Shown here in pieces: positions 47,463 to 56,325 of a DNA stretch of 64,000 bases (positions within the stretch are counted from its first letter, which is position 1; each line of letters opens with the position of its first letter). The translations under genes were made by a program, and so were the position numbers. This stretch comes from Streptomyces litmocidini. GTDB taxonomy: Bacteria > Actinomycetota > Actinomycetes > Streptomycetales > Streptomycetaceae. Location: assembly GCF_014649755.1 (NCBI RefSeq), contig NZ_BMTQ01000002.1:448761-512760 (forward strand), written 5' to 3'. The notes under the pieces are model-generated. The model worked only from the letters and a program-made list of their open reading frames with translations. It made no database searches and was not told the DNA's origin.

Positions 47463-48413
47463 ATGCGCTCGATGCGTGTCGTCGAAGTGACCGCCTACGG
47501 AGGACCCGAGGTCCTCAGGATGGCCCGCCGGCCCGAACCGGAGGCCGGGGCCGTGCCGGGCAAGGTGCGGGTGCGGCTGAAGGCGGCCGGAGTGAACCAG
47601 GCGGACCTGCGGATCCGCGCGGGCCGGTACGCCGACGCGGTCGGCGACCTCAGGCCCCCGTTCGTCCTGGGGACGGACTTCGCGGGCAAGCTCCTCGACC
47701 CCGTGGCCGGGATGGAGCCCGGCGCCCGGGTGGCCGGCTTCGTGCCGTGGTTCGAGATGCTGACGGGCGACGGCACGTACGCCGAGATCATCTGGGTCGA
47801 CCCGGAGTGGCTGGCCCCGATCCCCGACGACGTGGACTTCACGGTGGCCGCGTCCCTCCCGCTGGCCTCGGCCACCGCCCAGCAGGGTCTCGACCGGCTG
47901 GGCCTTCCGGCGGGGGCGACGCTGCTCGTGACCGGTGCGAGCGCGGTGGTGGGCCGCCTGGCGGTCCAGTACGCCCATGCCGCCGGACTGCGCGTGGTGG
48001 CCGTCGCCCACGAGGGCGACGAGCCCGAGCTGAGGGTCCTCGGCGCGGATCACGTCGTCACGCGCGGCGTCCCCGAGGACGTGGTCGCGAAGGTGCGCGC
48101 GGGCGACCCGGACGGGGTGGACGCGGTCTTCGACGGGGCGCTCGTCGGCGCCGAGCTGCTCCCGGTGGTCAAGGACGGCGGCGCGTTCGCCGCGCTCGCC
48201 CCCGACCGGGTCCCGGTCGCCGAGCGGGACATCCGCGTCGAGACCGTACGGGCCAAGCCGGACGCGACCCGGCTCGCGGAGAGCCTGCGGAGGGTGGCGG
48301 ACCGGGAGCTGACCACCCGGGTGGCCGACGTCATGCCCCTGGAGGAGGTCGCGGAGGCCCACCGCAGGGCGGAGGCGGGGCACCGGCCGGGCCGGATGAT
48401 CCTGATGATCTGA
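47463..48413 (+). CDS. NAD(P)H quinone oxidoreductase-like, zinc-less MDR family
   Basis: This 316-residue protein has the MDR pattern GGPEVLRM, KAAGVNQADLRIRAG, LGTDFAGKL and the nucleotide site VTGASAVVGRLAVQYA. It lacks the structural zinc Cys cluster, as in quinone reductases. GAGGAG precedes the ATG. Confidence 0.9.
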   Translation: MRSMRVVEVTAYGGPEVLRMARRPEPEAGAVPGKVRVRLKAAGVNQADLRIRAGRYADAVGDLRPPFVLGTDFAGKLLDPVAGMEPGARVAGFVPWFEMLTGDGTYAEIIWVDPEWLAPIPDDVDFTVAASLPLASATAQQGLDRLGLPAGATLLVTGASAVVGRLAVQYAHAAGLRVVAVAHEGDEPELRVLGADHVVTRGVPEDVVAKVRAGDPDGVDAVFDGALVGAELLPVVKDGGAFAALAPDRVPVAERDIRVETVRAKPDATRLAESLRRVADRELTTRVADVMPLEEVAEAHRRAEAGHRPGRMILMI

Positions 48414-48439
48414 GGGTGATCCGGGTCACAGGGGCTGGA

Positions 48440-48457
48440 CCTCAACTTTGGTTGAGG
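48440..48457. promoter_or_regulatory. MerR-type operator upstream of azoreductase
   Basis: CCTCAAC-N4-GTTGAGG is a perfect 7-bp-arm dyad. CTGGAC just before it and AAGGAT after it are separated by 20 bp, the long spacer typical of MerR-activated promoters. No MerR gene is adjacent, so the regulator is elsewhere. Confidence 0.7.
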
Positions 48458-48506
48458 AAGAAGGATTCCTCTCACCAGCCCCCGTGACTCCCAGGAGACG
48501 ATCCCC

Positions 48507-49157
48507 ATGGCCACGCTGCTCCACATCGACACGTCCTTCAACGGCGACGCCTCCCACTCCCGCGCCGTCACCGCCGCCTTCCGCGAGGTCTGGGAGGCGG
48601 AGCACCCCGAGGGGACGGTGATCCACCGCGACCTCGTGGCGGAACCGATCCCCCACCTGGAGGCCGCCGCCTACTACGCGGGCGGCACCGCCCCCGCCGA
48701 GCAGTCGCCCGAGCAGCGCGCGGCCTTCGCCCTGCGCGCCGAACTGATCGAGGAGGCCGAGCGGGCGGACGTGATCCTCATCGGCGCCCCGATGTACAAC
48801 TACACGATCCCCTCGACGCTGAAGGCGTGGATCGACCACGTCTTCCTCGTGGGCCGCACCTCGGTGACCGCGCACCCCTCGCTGGCCGGCAAGCGGGCCG
48901 TCGTCGTCGCCAGCCGCGGCGGCTCCTACCGCGAGGGCACGCCGATGCACGGCAACGACTACGTCGAGAGCTACCTGCGGCAGGCGCTCGGGGGCGGCTT
49001 CGGCCTGGACGTCAGCTTCATCGTCCCCGAACTGACCCACGCCCCGTTCGTCCCGGCGATGGCCGGACTCGTCCCGCTGCACGAGGCCTCCCGCGCGGAG
49101 TCCCTCGCGACGGCGCGGTCCCTGGCGAAGGAACTGGCGGTTCAGCCGACCGCGTAG
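48507..49157 (+). CDS. azoR: FMN-dependent NADH:quinone/azo reductase
   Basis: This 216-residue flavodoxin-fold protein has HIDTSFNGDASHSRAV, the FMN site APMYNYTIPSTLKAWIDHV and SRGGSY. It reduces quinones and azo compounds, protecting from electrophiles. The MerR-type promoter suggests induction by redox or thiol stress. The ATG follows CCCAGGAGACG. Confidence 0.92.
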   Translation: MATLLHIDTSFNGDASHSRAVTAAFREVWEAEHPEGTVIHRDLVAEPIPHLEAAAYYAGGTAPAEQSPEQRAAFALRAELIEEAERADVILIGAPMYNYTIPSTLKAWIDHVFLVGRTSVTAHPSLAGKRAVVVASRGGSYREGTPMHGNDYVESYLRQALGGGFGLDVSFIVPELTHAPFVPAMAGLVPLHEASRAESLATARSLAKELAVQPTA

Positions 49158-49537
49158 GCGGGGAAGGCGCTCCATGGGGACGGCTCCACGGCGGACGTGG
49201 GGCCGTCCGGGGCCTTGGGATCCCGGAGGTGGACGGCGCTGGGGGCAGACGGCGACTTCCCCGCAGTTGCCGCCGCTGCCGCTGCCGCTGCCGCTGCCGC
49301 TGCCGTCGTCGGCGGGCCGACCGTTTCCCTGTTTTCCGCTCGTGCCGTTCGTGCTCCCGTTCGTGCTCCCGTCCGGACTCGACCGATCTCGACCGGTCCC
49401 AACTGCTCCCCGCCGAATTCGCCTGCGTACGAGGCGCGTTGGCGCAGGTCAGGGGGGAGACGACGCGCCCGCCGCAGTCGTGGAAAACGCCGGCGCCGAC
49501 GCGCGAACATGGTCGCGTGAAGGAAGAGGATCGGGAA
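49158..49537. other. Non-coding stretch with short repeats
   Basis: This 380-bp gap has no reading frame with host-like codon use. It includes five perfect GCCGCT hexamers (49272-49301) and a duplicated TTCGTGCTCCCG. The promoter of the next gene is probably in the more AT-balanced part after 49400. Confidence 0.5.
49272..49301. repeat. GCCGCT hexanucleotide repeat, five copies
   Basis: A perfect array, followed by a sixth unit with one change (GCCGTC). It is non-coding as far as I can judge. Confidence 0.9.
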
Positions 49538-49948
49538 GTGAAGGTGGATTGGATTCCAGTTTCCGGATTCCAACTCCGCAAGGCCGGCGTGGAATTCGAC
49601 GCCGTTCGCGTGGACGGCGACGAAGGGCGCCGACTGGCCGACCGGATGGAGGCGCTCACCGGGGGAGACCCGGGACCGGTGGTCGTCGAGGCGAACGGGC
49701 GGCGAGGGGTGTACTTCCTCGTTCCGCCCGGCACCACGGCGCGCAGGACCTGGCCGCGCGGGGTGACCCGTTTCCACGCGGGCCCGGCGCACATCGGCTA
49801 CGTACCGGTCCCGGCCCTCACCGGCCGGACCTGGCCCCTGGCGTGGCGCTTCCCGCCGACCGCCGCGGACCGCTTCGTGCACCCGCTGCTCCTGCGGAGC
49901 ACGGTGACGGAACTGTTCGCCGACCCGTACGCCGCCGGGGCGCGGTGA
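49538..49948 (+). CDS. Hypothetical protein, possible primase/polymerase-like fragment
   Basis: This 136-residue protein starts VKVDWIPVSGF and contains GVEFDAVRVDGDEGRRLADRM, VVVEANGRRGVYFLVPPGT and GPAHIGYVPVPAL. The layout recalls the end regions of small bifunctional DNA primase/polymerase-like proteins in Streptomyces, but this is not firm. GTG at 49538 is chosen for GAGGA seven bases before; GTG 49517 is an alternative. It is followed by a decayed toxin-antitoxin remnant. Confidence 0.6.
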   Translation: MKVDWIPVSGFQLRKAGVEFDAVRVDGDEGRRLADRMEALTGGDPGPVVVEANGRRGVYFLVPPGTTARRTWPRGVTRFHAGPAHIGYVPVPALTGRTWPLAWRFPPTAADRFVHPLLLRSTVTELFADPYAAGAR

Positions 49949-50008
49949 AGCCGGGCCGTTCCGGGACCTCCCTCGATCCGGTACGCGGACTGCGGTCGGT
50001 ACACGTCC

Positions 50009-50233
50009 ATGAAGCGCACGAACGTGTACGCCGACCCCGAGGACCTCGCGACCGTCCAAGAGGCCGCCTGGCCGAACTCGACCACGTGGCCCCGCCGCCG
50101 CACACGACACGGACGCGATCCTCACCCTCGACCGCCGCGACTCCCGTGCCCCGCGTCCGCTCGGGCGGCACAAGGCGTTCCGGGTGCTCCCCGACGACCT
50201 TCCGCTCCGATGCACCGTCCCCCCAGCCGGTGA
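50009..50233 (+). pseudogene. Decayed vapBC toxin-antitoxin remnant
   Basis: The frame from ATG 50009 starts MKRTNVYADPEDLATVQEAA, like VapB-type antitoxins, then loses its sense. In an offset frame, 50106-50210 encodes DTDAILTLDRRDSRAPRPLG and then RHKAFRVLPDDLPL, the usual end of a PIN-domain VapC toxin. An internal deletion has joined the head of the antitoxin with the tail of the toxin, so neither can work. Confidence 0.75.
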
Positions 50234-50307
50234 CCCGGGCGGCGCCGCCGCGCCCGGCGTGATCCTGCGCCGCGGGCCCGGGAAGCGCCCGGGCCCCGGG
50301 CCGGGGG

Positions 50308-50349
50308 CGTCCGAGCCGTGGCCCGGGGATGTCCGAGCCGTGGCCCGGG
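50308..50349. repeat. Direct repeat with 22-bp period, GC-rich
   Basis: TCCGAGCCGTGGCCCGGG occurs twice, and a weaker third follows. It lies in the 244-bp gap before the class III aminotransferase, where nothing else is seen except its -10 box. Confidence 0.65.
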
Positions 50350-50477
50350 AGCGCCTCCGAGCCACGGTCCCGGAGGCGCCCGCGCCGCCCCACCCCGCAA
50401 CGTGTCGGGTCCGCCACGGTCTCGGTGGACAAGATGGTGATGGCCGGTCCCACCTGCGGTTCCTTACCCTCGACGCC

Positions 50478-51839
50478 ATGACCCCTCATGTCGAACCCGA
50501 CCCCCAGGCCGGCGCGGCCGTCAAGGCCGCCGACCGCGCGCACGTCTTCCACTCCTGGTCCGCCCAGGGCCTGATCGACCCGCTCGCCGTGGCCGGCGCG
50601 GAGGGTTCGTACTTCTGGGACTACGACGGCAACCGCTACCTCGACTTCACCAGCGGCCTCGTCTACACGAACATCGGCTACCAGCACCCCAAGGTCGTCG
50701 CCGCCATCCAGGAGCAGGCCGGGAAGCTCGCGACCTTCGCGCCCGCCTTCGCCGTGGACGTCCGCTCCGAGGCCGCACGCCTCATCGCCGAGCGCACCCC
50801 GGGCGACCTGGACAAGATCTTCTTCACCAACGGCGGCGCCGAGGCCGTCGAGAACGCCGTCCGCATGGCCCGGCTGCACACCGGCCGCACGAAGCTGCTC
50901 TCCGCCTACCGCTCGTACCACGGCGCCACCTCCACCGCGATCAACCTGACCGGCGACCCGCGCCGCTGGGCCTCCGACACCGCCTCCGCGGGCGTCGTGC
51001 ACTTCTGGGCGCCGTTCCTCTACCGCTCGCCCTTCTACGCCACCACCGAGGCGGAGGAGAGCGCGCGGGCCCTCCAGCACCTGGAGGACACGATCGCCTT
51101 CGAGGGTCCGGCGACGATCGCCGCGATCATCCTGGAGACCGTGCCCGGCACCGCCGGCATCATGACCCCGCCGCCCGGCTACCTCGCCGGCGTCCGCGAG
51201 ATCTGCGACAAGTACGGCATCGTCTTCATCCTGGACGAGGTCATGGCCGGCTTCGGCCGCACCGGCAAGTGGTTCGCCTCCGAGCACTTCGACGTCGTGC
51301 CCGACCTGATGACCTTCGCCAAGGGCGTGAACTCGGGCTACGTGCCGCTCGGCGGCGTCGCCATCAACGCCGAGATCGCCGCCACCTTCGACAAGCGCCC
51401 CTACCCCGGCGGCCTGACCTACTCCGGTCACCCGCTGGCCTGCGCCGCCGCCGTCGCCACCCTCCGGGTGATGGAGGACGAGAAGGTCGTCGAGCACGCC
51501 GCCCACATCGGCGAGAACGTCCTCGGCCCGGGCCTGCGCGAGCTCGCCGAGCGCCACCCGTCCGTGGGCGAGGTCCGCGGCACGGGCGTCTTCTGGGCGC
51601 TCGACCTGGTCAAGAACAAGGAGACCCGCGAGCCGCTCGTCCCGTACAACGCGGCCGGCGAGGCCAACGCGCCGATGGCCGCCTTCGGCGCGGCGGCGAA
51701 GAAGAACGGTCTGTGGCCCTTCATCAACATGAACCGCACCCACGCCGTTCCCGCCTGCAACGTCTCCGAGGCCGAGGCCAAGGAGGGTCTGGCGGCCCTG
51801 GACGCGGCCCTCGCGGTCGCCGACGAGCACACCGCGTAA
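50478..51839 (+). CDS. Class III (omega) aminotransferase
   Basis: This 453-residue PLP enzyme has FWDYDGNRYLDFTSGL, FFTNGGAEAVENAVRMAR, the Asp motif FILDEVMAGFGRTG and the lysine in MTFAKGVNSGYVPLGG. It transaminates a terminal amine such as beta-alanine, taurine or GABA. TACCCT ends 7 nt before the ATG, so it is probably leaderless. The GntR gene downstream on the same strand is a likely regulator. Confidence 0.93.
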   Translation: MTPHVEPDPQAGAAVKAADRAHVFHSWSAQGLIDPLAVAGAEGSYFWDYDGNRYLDFTSGLVYTNIGYQHPKVVAAIQEQAGKLATFAPAFAVDVRSEAARLIAERTPGDLDKIFFTNGGAEAVENAVRMARLHTGRTKLLSAYRSYHGATSTAINLTGDPRRWASDTASAGVVHFWAPFLYRSPFYATTEAEESARALQHLEDTIAFEGPATIAAIILETVPGTAGIMTPPPGYLAGVREICDKYGIVFILDEVMAGFGRTGKWFASEHFDVVPDLMTFAKGVNSGYVPLGGVAINAEIAATFDKRPYPGGLTYSGHPLACAAAVATLRVMEDEKVVEHAAHIGENVLGPGLRELAERHPSVGEVRGTGVFWALDLVKNKETREPLVPYNAAGEANAPMAAFGAAAKKNGLWPFINMNRTHAVPACNVSEAEAKEGLAALDAALAVADEHTA

Positions 51840-51909
51840 CCGCAGGACCCGGGGAGGCTCCCTCCGTCTGGACTAGGGTGTCCGGAACCGGACGGAGGGG
51901 ACCGACCAC

Positions 51910-52620
51910 ATGCCCGCGAGCGGAGCTGTCACGCGCAGCACCTTGCGACAGCAGATCGCGGACGCGCTCCGTGACGAAGTGCTCGCGGGCCGTCTCCAGC
52001 CCGGTGAGGAATTCACCGTCAAGCAGATCGCCGAGCAGTACGGCGTCTCCGCGACGCCCGTCCGCGAAGCGCTCGTCGACCTCTGCGCCCAGGGCCTCCT
52101 CGACTCCGACCAGCACCGCGGCTTCCGCGTCCACCAGTACTCGATCGACGACTACCGGGGCATGGTCGAGGCCCGGATGCTCGTCGTCGACGGCATCTTC
52201 CGCCGCCACGCCCCCTCGACGACCCCGCCGCCGCCCGCCCCCGAGCCCGAGCTCGGCCTCGGCGTCGCGCTCGTCTCCGTGCGCCGCCGGGGCGAGGCCG
52301 CGGCCCGCGCGGCCCGCGCCGGGGACCTCGACGTCCTCATCGGCTACGACATCCGCTACTGGCGCGAGCTGGGCCGCCTCGTCTCCGCCAACGACCACAT
52401 CGCCGACTTCCTGCACCGGCTCCGCGTCCAGGCCTGGGTCTTCTCCGTGCCCTACCTGCGCTCCGAGCGGGACCTCCTCGGCTGGCTGTGGAGCGGGCAC
52501 GTGGACCTGGTCGACGCGATCACCCGCGGTGACGCGGAGGCGGCCGTCGAGGTCGTACGGGCCTACAACGCCCACTCGCTGGAATGGGCCGACCGCCTGG
52601 AGGCCCGGGCCCCGCGCTGA
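51910..52620 (+). CDS. GntR-family transcriptional regulator (FadR/FCD-like)
   Basis: This 236-residue protein has a winged HTH (LQPGEEFTVKQIAEQYGVSATPVREALVDLCAQGLL) and a helical ligand domain. The C-terminal domain has the D...H pattern of FCD (DIRYWRELGRLVSANDHIADFL). The GGAGGGGACCG sequence precedes the ATG. It may regulate the upstream aminotransferase. Confidence 0.92.
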   Translation: MPASGAVTRSTLRQQIADALRDEVLAGRLQPGEEFTVKQIAEQYGVSATPVREALVDLCAQGLLDSDQHRGFRVHQYSIDDYRGMVEARMLVVDGIFRRHAPSTTPPPPAPEPELGLGVALVSVRRRGEAAARAARAGDLDVLIGYDIRYWRELGRLVSANDHIADFLHRLRVQAWVFSVPYLRSERDLLGWLWSGHVDLVDAITRGDAEAAVEVVRAYNAHSLEWADRLEARAPR

Positions 52621-52761
52621 CGTGCGGGCCGGCCGGGGCGGTCCCGAGGGGGACCTTCGGGTTGAGGCCGGGCATCGGGGGGCAGGTCATCGGCGGGTGG
52701 GCGTCGTCGGCGCGGCCGACTACCCTGGCCGTCCCTGCAACTGACGGAGAGCGAGCCTCCC

Positions 52762-53412
52762 TTGGCCTGTGACCTGTGGCTGGTCCCCCTCGTCGACGTG
52801 CTGTGCCACAGCCCCGACAACCCCTTCGCCGAAGAGATAGCCGCCTACGACGCCGTGCTGAGCGCCTCGGGCCTGCCGACCGTGCCCGTCTACGCGTACA
52901 TGCCGGGGCTCTCCGGCGACGTCGCCCCGGTCGCCGGCTTCGACTACACGGCCCTGCACTTCCTGCGCCGCGCCTATCTGCTCCGGATGTGCGGACTGCC
53001 GGTCGAGCCCGTCGACGAGCTCGGCGGGGACTACGAACAGCTCCTGGAGATGTTCGAGGCGACCGCCCAGCAGTCCCACCTGGTCTGGCACTACGACCAC
53101 GCGGGCGCGTACGTGCCGGTGGACTTCCCCGTGCCGCTCGCCAACGACGAGCTCCTCGAAGGCGGCGGCCCGCTCGGCTCCTCGTACGGGCTGCTGCGGG
53201 AGCTGGAGCTCGTGGCGCCCTCGATCGGCATCGACCCGGCGAACCCGCCCGCGGCCCCGCGGCCGCCGGAGCGGCCCACCACCCTGGAGGAGCCGGCCGT
53301 GGCCGTGCCGTACGACGGCCACCCCTTCGCCCGGGAGCGGCACGTCTGGCTGGGGCTCCACGCGGCGGCGACCCGGAGCCTCGCCCAGGGCTCGATGATC
53401 GTCCTGAGCTGA
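52762..53412 (+). CDS. Conserved hypothetical protein
   Basis: This 216-residue soluble protein starts LACDLWLVPLVDVLCHSP (TTG start, GGAGAG upstream) and contains LHFLRRAYLLRMCGLPVEPVDEL and WHYDHAGAYVPVDFP. It has no catalytic motif that I recognise. Its 3' end is convergent with the SLATT gene and shares a terminator with it. Confidence 0.75.
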   Translation: MACDLWLVPLVDVLCHSPDNPFAEEIAAYDAVLSASGLPTVPVYAYMPGLSGDVAPVAGFDYTALHFLRRAYLLRMCGLPVEPVDELGGDYEQLLEMFEATAQQSHLVWHYDHAGAYVPVDFPVPLANDELLEGGGPLGSSYGLLRELELVAPSIGIDPANPPAAPRPPERPTTLEEPAVAVPYDGHPFARERHVWLGLHAAATRSLAQGSMIVLS

Positions 53413-53425
53413 GGGCCGTCCGCTC

Positions 53426-53460
53426 CCACCGGAGGCCCGCGCTCAGCGGGCCTCCGGTGG
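53426..53460. terminator. Bidirectional terminator overlapping the end of the SLATT gene
   Basis: A 15-bp perfect stem (53426-53440 with 53446-53460) and loop GCTCA. The stop codon of the minus-strand SLATT gene (53443-53445) is in the loop and its last codons form one arm. Confidence 0.9.
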
Positions 53461-54165
53461 CCGCTGACGCGGCATGTTCGGCCGGGTGACCGGCGGCAGC
53501 GGGAAACGGCCGGACGGAGGGGCCACCTCCGGCCTGGGCGGTACGACCCCGACCGACTGGAGCGCCAGCGGCGCCGGGCCCGAGCGGAACTCGACCATCC
53601 AGTCCGCGGTCTCCGCCCGCACCAGCTCCGTCACGTCCTCCGAGAAGCGCCGCAGCACCCCGAGACACCGCTCGGCGGCCTCGCTCGCGGTCCCCTCCGT
53701 CGGCCCGAGCACCTCCCGCACGCTCTCCGAGGCCCAGTCGAACTGCAGCGCCTGCAGCCGGCGCTGCACGGCCTGCGCCGTCGCCACGTCCCTTATCCAG
53801 CCGGACGTCAGCCCGAAGTACCGGTCGCAGGCGATGCAGGCGGCGCCGAGCAGCAGCGACAGGTAGCCCCAGCCCGCGGTGCCCTCGGCGACCCCGGTCA
53901 GGTCGAGCAGCGGGAGCGCGGCGCCCGCGATCACCCCCGCGGCCGTGCCGATCCGCAGGATCCGGGCGGCCCGGCGCTTCCAGACGCGGTCGGAGAGGTA
54001 CCACTCGGCGGTGCGCAGGGCGTTGTTCTCGACCCAGCGGTACAGCTCGTCGAGCCGCTCGGCCGGCTCGCCCCAGTCGCCCAGGGGGAAGGGCGTACCG
54101 GTCAGATCGCGGTGGACGTCTCCCCCGGGGGGTCCCGGTGGCTGCATCTCCGGCTGCTGGCTCAC
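53443..54165 (-). CDS. SLATT-domain membrane protein
   Basis: This 240-residue protein has a helical lead-in (LDELYRWVENNALRTAEWYLSDRVWKR), two transmembrane helices (about 70-88 and 97-113) and a helical stalk (VATAQAVQRRLQALQFDW). This is the SLATT architecture, predicted to form pores in conflict or nucleotide-signal systems. The C-terminal tail is Pro-rich. No nucleotide-synthesising partner is adjacent, but an NLR locus lies 2.2 kb away. Confidence 0.82.
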   Translation of the reverse strand: MSQQPEMQPPGPPGGDVHRDLTGTPFPLGDWGEPAERLDELYRWVENNALRTAEWYLSDRVWKRRAARILRIGTAAGVIAGAALPLLDLTGVAEGTAGWGYLSLLLGAACIACDRYFGLTSGWIRDVATAQAVQRRLQALQFDWASESVREVLGPTEGTASEAAERCLGVLRRFSEDVTELVRAETADWMVEFRSGPAPLALQSVGVVPPRPEVAPPSGRFPLPPVTRPNMPRQRPPEAR

Positions 54166-54407
54166 CGGGGGACTCCTCTGTTCAGCTCAGTGCTCGTGTC
54201 CTTCTGTGACGTGCGGTGCACGTGGTGCCTGCCCTTCCTACCGCCGAATGGTGGGCGATGGGCCCGGAATCCCGGGATTTCCGCCCGCAAGAGGGTGTTG
54301 ATCAGGTAGAGGAGCCCGCAGTTTCTCACTCGAAAGAGTTGCGTCGGCGTCGCGGTCCGCGACCACGTAGGCTCGGCATACCGACATATCGAACCTGAGG
54401 AGTGACC

Positions 54408-54743
54408 GTGATCCCCGGTGGTGGCCAGCCCAACATGCAGCAGCTTCTCCAGCAGGCCCAGAAGATGCAGCAGGATCTCGCCCGCGCCCAGCAGGAGCTC
54501 GCGGCGACCCTGGTCGACGGGCAGGCGGGCGGCGGCCTGGTCAAGGCGACCGTCACCGGCGCCGGCGAGCTCCGTGCCCTGCAGATCGACCCCAAGGCGG
54601 TCGACCCCGAGGACACCGAGACGCTGGCCGACCTGATCGTCGCCGCCGTGCAGGCCGCCAACGACAACGCGCAGCAGCTCCAGCAGACCAAGCTCGGCCC
54701 GCTCGCGCAGGGCATGGGCGGCATGCCGGGGCTCGGCTTCTGA
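54408..54743 (+). CDS. ybaB: YbaB/EbfC family nucleoid-associated protein
   Basis: This 111-residue protein has a Gln-rich coiled N-terminus ([20 protein letters not shown]) and [20 protein letters not shown]. It binds DNA as a dimer and is usually found beside recR. The GTG at 54408 is preceded by TGAGGAG; the GTG at 54402 overlaps this site and cannot use it. Confidence 0.94.
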   Translation: MIPGGGQPNMQQLLQQAQKMQQDLARAQQELAATLVDGQAGGGLVKATVTGAGELRALQIDPKAVDPEDTETLADLIVAAVQAANDNAQQLQQTKLGPLAQGMGGMPGLGF

Positions 54744-54808
54744 ACCCCTTCTAAGGCTCGCTTCCAGCCACTACCGTAAGAATCAAGCACTCCGAGAGAG
54801 GCGTTCCG

Positions 54809-55408
54809 TTGTACGAAGGCGTGGTTCAGGACCTCATCGACGAACTGGGCAGGCTTCCCGGCGTCGGTCCCAAGAGCGCGCAGCGGATCGCCTTCCACGT
54901 CCTCCAGGCGGAGCCCACGGACGTCCGGCGCCTCGCGCACGCCCTCCTGGAGGTCAAGGAGAAGGTCAGGTTCTGCGCGGTCTGCGGGAACGTGGCGCAG
55001 CAGGAGCAGTGCAACATCTGCCGCGACCCGCGCCGCGACCTGACCGTCATCTGCGTGGTCGAGGAGCCCAAGGACGTCGTGGCGATCGAGCGGACGCGAG
55101 AGTTCCGTGGCCGGTACCACGTCCTCGGCGGCGCGATCAGCCCCATCGAAGGGGTCGGCCCGGACGACCTGCGCATCCGCGAGCTGCTCGCGCGGCTCGC
55201 CGACGGCACCGTCACCGAGCTGATCCTCGCGACCGACCCGAACCTGGAGGGCGAGGCCACCGCGACGTACCTGGCGCGGATGATCAAGCCCATGGGGCTC
55301 AGGGTGACCCGGCTCGCCAGCGGCCTCCCGGTCGGCGGCGACCTGGAGTACGCCGACGAGGTGACCCTCGGCCGTGCCTTCGAGGGGCGGCGGCTGCTAG
55401 ATGTATGA
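54809..55408 (+). CDS. recR: Recombination mediator RecR
   Basis: This 199-residue protein has an HhH motif ([20 protein letters not shown]), a C4 zinc finger ([16 protein letters not shown]) and a Toprim domain ([15 protein letters not shown]). It acts in RecFOR loading of RecA. The TTG start fits the conserved [13 protein letters not shown]. It follows ybaB by 65 bp. Confidence 0.96.
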   Translation: MYEGVVQDLIDELGRLPGVGPKSAQRIAFHVLQAEPTDVRRLAHALLEVKEKVRFCAVCGNVAQQEQCNICRDPRRDLTVICVVEEPKDVVAIERTREFRGRYHVLGGAISPIEGVGPDDLRIRELLARLADGTVTELILATDPNLEGEATATYLARMIKPMGLRVTRLASGLPVGGDLEYADEVTLGRAFEGRRLLDV

Positions 55409-55452
55409 CGACAGGGCCGGCGCGCGCCACGCGTTCTCAGGGAGGCTTCTCG

Positions 55453-56121
55453 ATGTCTGATCCCACACTGCACTCCGTCACGCAGGACCCGGACGACTTC
55501 GCGGTCCAGATCGCCGACTCGATCGAGAGCTTCATCGTCGCGACGACCGAGGTCGCCAAGGGCGACGAGCCGGACAGCGCGGTGCCCTTCCTGCTCCTGG
55601 AGATCTCCCAGCTCCTCCTGGCGGGCGGCCGGCTCGGCGCGCACGAGGACATCGTCCCGGACGAGCGGTACGAGACGGACACGGGCCCCGAGCCGGACGT
55701 CGACGACCTGCGCGAACGGTTCGCGGTGATGCTGGAGCCGGTCGACGTCTTCTCCGAGGTCTTCGACCCGTACGAGCCGCGCAAGGCCCCGGTGCCGGCC
55801 CGGATCTCCGACAACCTCGCCGACATCGTCACCGACCTCCGCCACGGGCTCGCCCACTACCGCGCGGGCCGCACCAGCGAAGCCCTCTGGTGGTGGCAGT
55901 TCTCGTACTTCTCCAACTGGGGCCCCACCGCCTCGGCCACCCTCCGCGCCCTCCAGTCCCTCGTCGCCCACGTCCGCCTCGACCAGCCCCTCGCGGCCCT
56001 CGACGGCCTCGACACCGACGAGGACCTCACCGAGGACGACCTCGCGGAGGAGGCGGGCCGCGTGATGCTGGAGGAGATCGCCACCCCCCTGGGCCTGCGG
56101 ATCCGGTCTCTGAGGAAGTGA
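55453..56121 (+). CDS. DUF5063 family protein
   Basis: This 222-residue acidic protein has FAVQIADSIESFIVATTEVAK, PFLLLEISQLLLAGGRLGA and WWWQFSYFSNWGPTASATLRAL, the DUF5063 pattern. It is conserved after recR in Streptomyces; the role is unknown. The ATG follows GGGAGGC. Confidence 0.85.
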   Translation: MSDPTLHSVTQDPDDFAVQIADSIESFIVATTEVAKGDEPDSAVPFLLLEISQLLLAGGRLGAHEDIVPDERYETDTGPEPDVDDLRERFAVMLEPVDVFSEVFDPYEPRKAPVPARISDNLADIVTDLRHGLAHYRAGRTSEALWWWQFSYFSNWGPTASATLRALQSLVAHVRLDQPLAALDGLDTDEDLTEDDLAEEAGRVMLEEIATPLGLRIRSLRK

Positions 56122-56144
56122 CGGACCGCTCTCCGTCCGCCCTG

Positions 56145-56190
56145 CCGCCCTCCCCGTCGTGACGCCATGAGGCCATGACGGGGAGGGCGG
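56145..56190. terminator. Terminator of the ybaB-recR-DUF5063 unit
   Basis: CCGCCCTCCCCGTC (56145-56158) pairs exactly with 56177-56190; the 18-nt loop has further pairing. It insulates the NLR locus from the housekeeping genes. Confidence 0.88.
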
Positions 56191-56325
56191 ACGCGTCCTC
56201 GGCCGACACGAGAGCTGCTCCCCGCCGGCCGAACCGCCCCGGGCGAGGGCTGGATGACTCAACTCGTCCGACAACTCTCCTGAGAGCGGCTGCCCTTGGG
56301 CGCACGAGTCCCGCATCATGGCTTC

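Noticed and set aside
49018..49510. Minus-strand Ala-run protein from ATG 49510
   Set aside because: Third positions are not G/C-biased as in real genes here, and the Ala run is just the GCCGCT repeat.
54166..54407. Structured RNA (SRP RNA or tRNA) upstream of ybaB
   Set aside because: No conserved SRP loop (GGAAGGAAGCA-type) or TTCGAATC T-arm was found in the gap.
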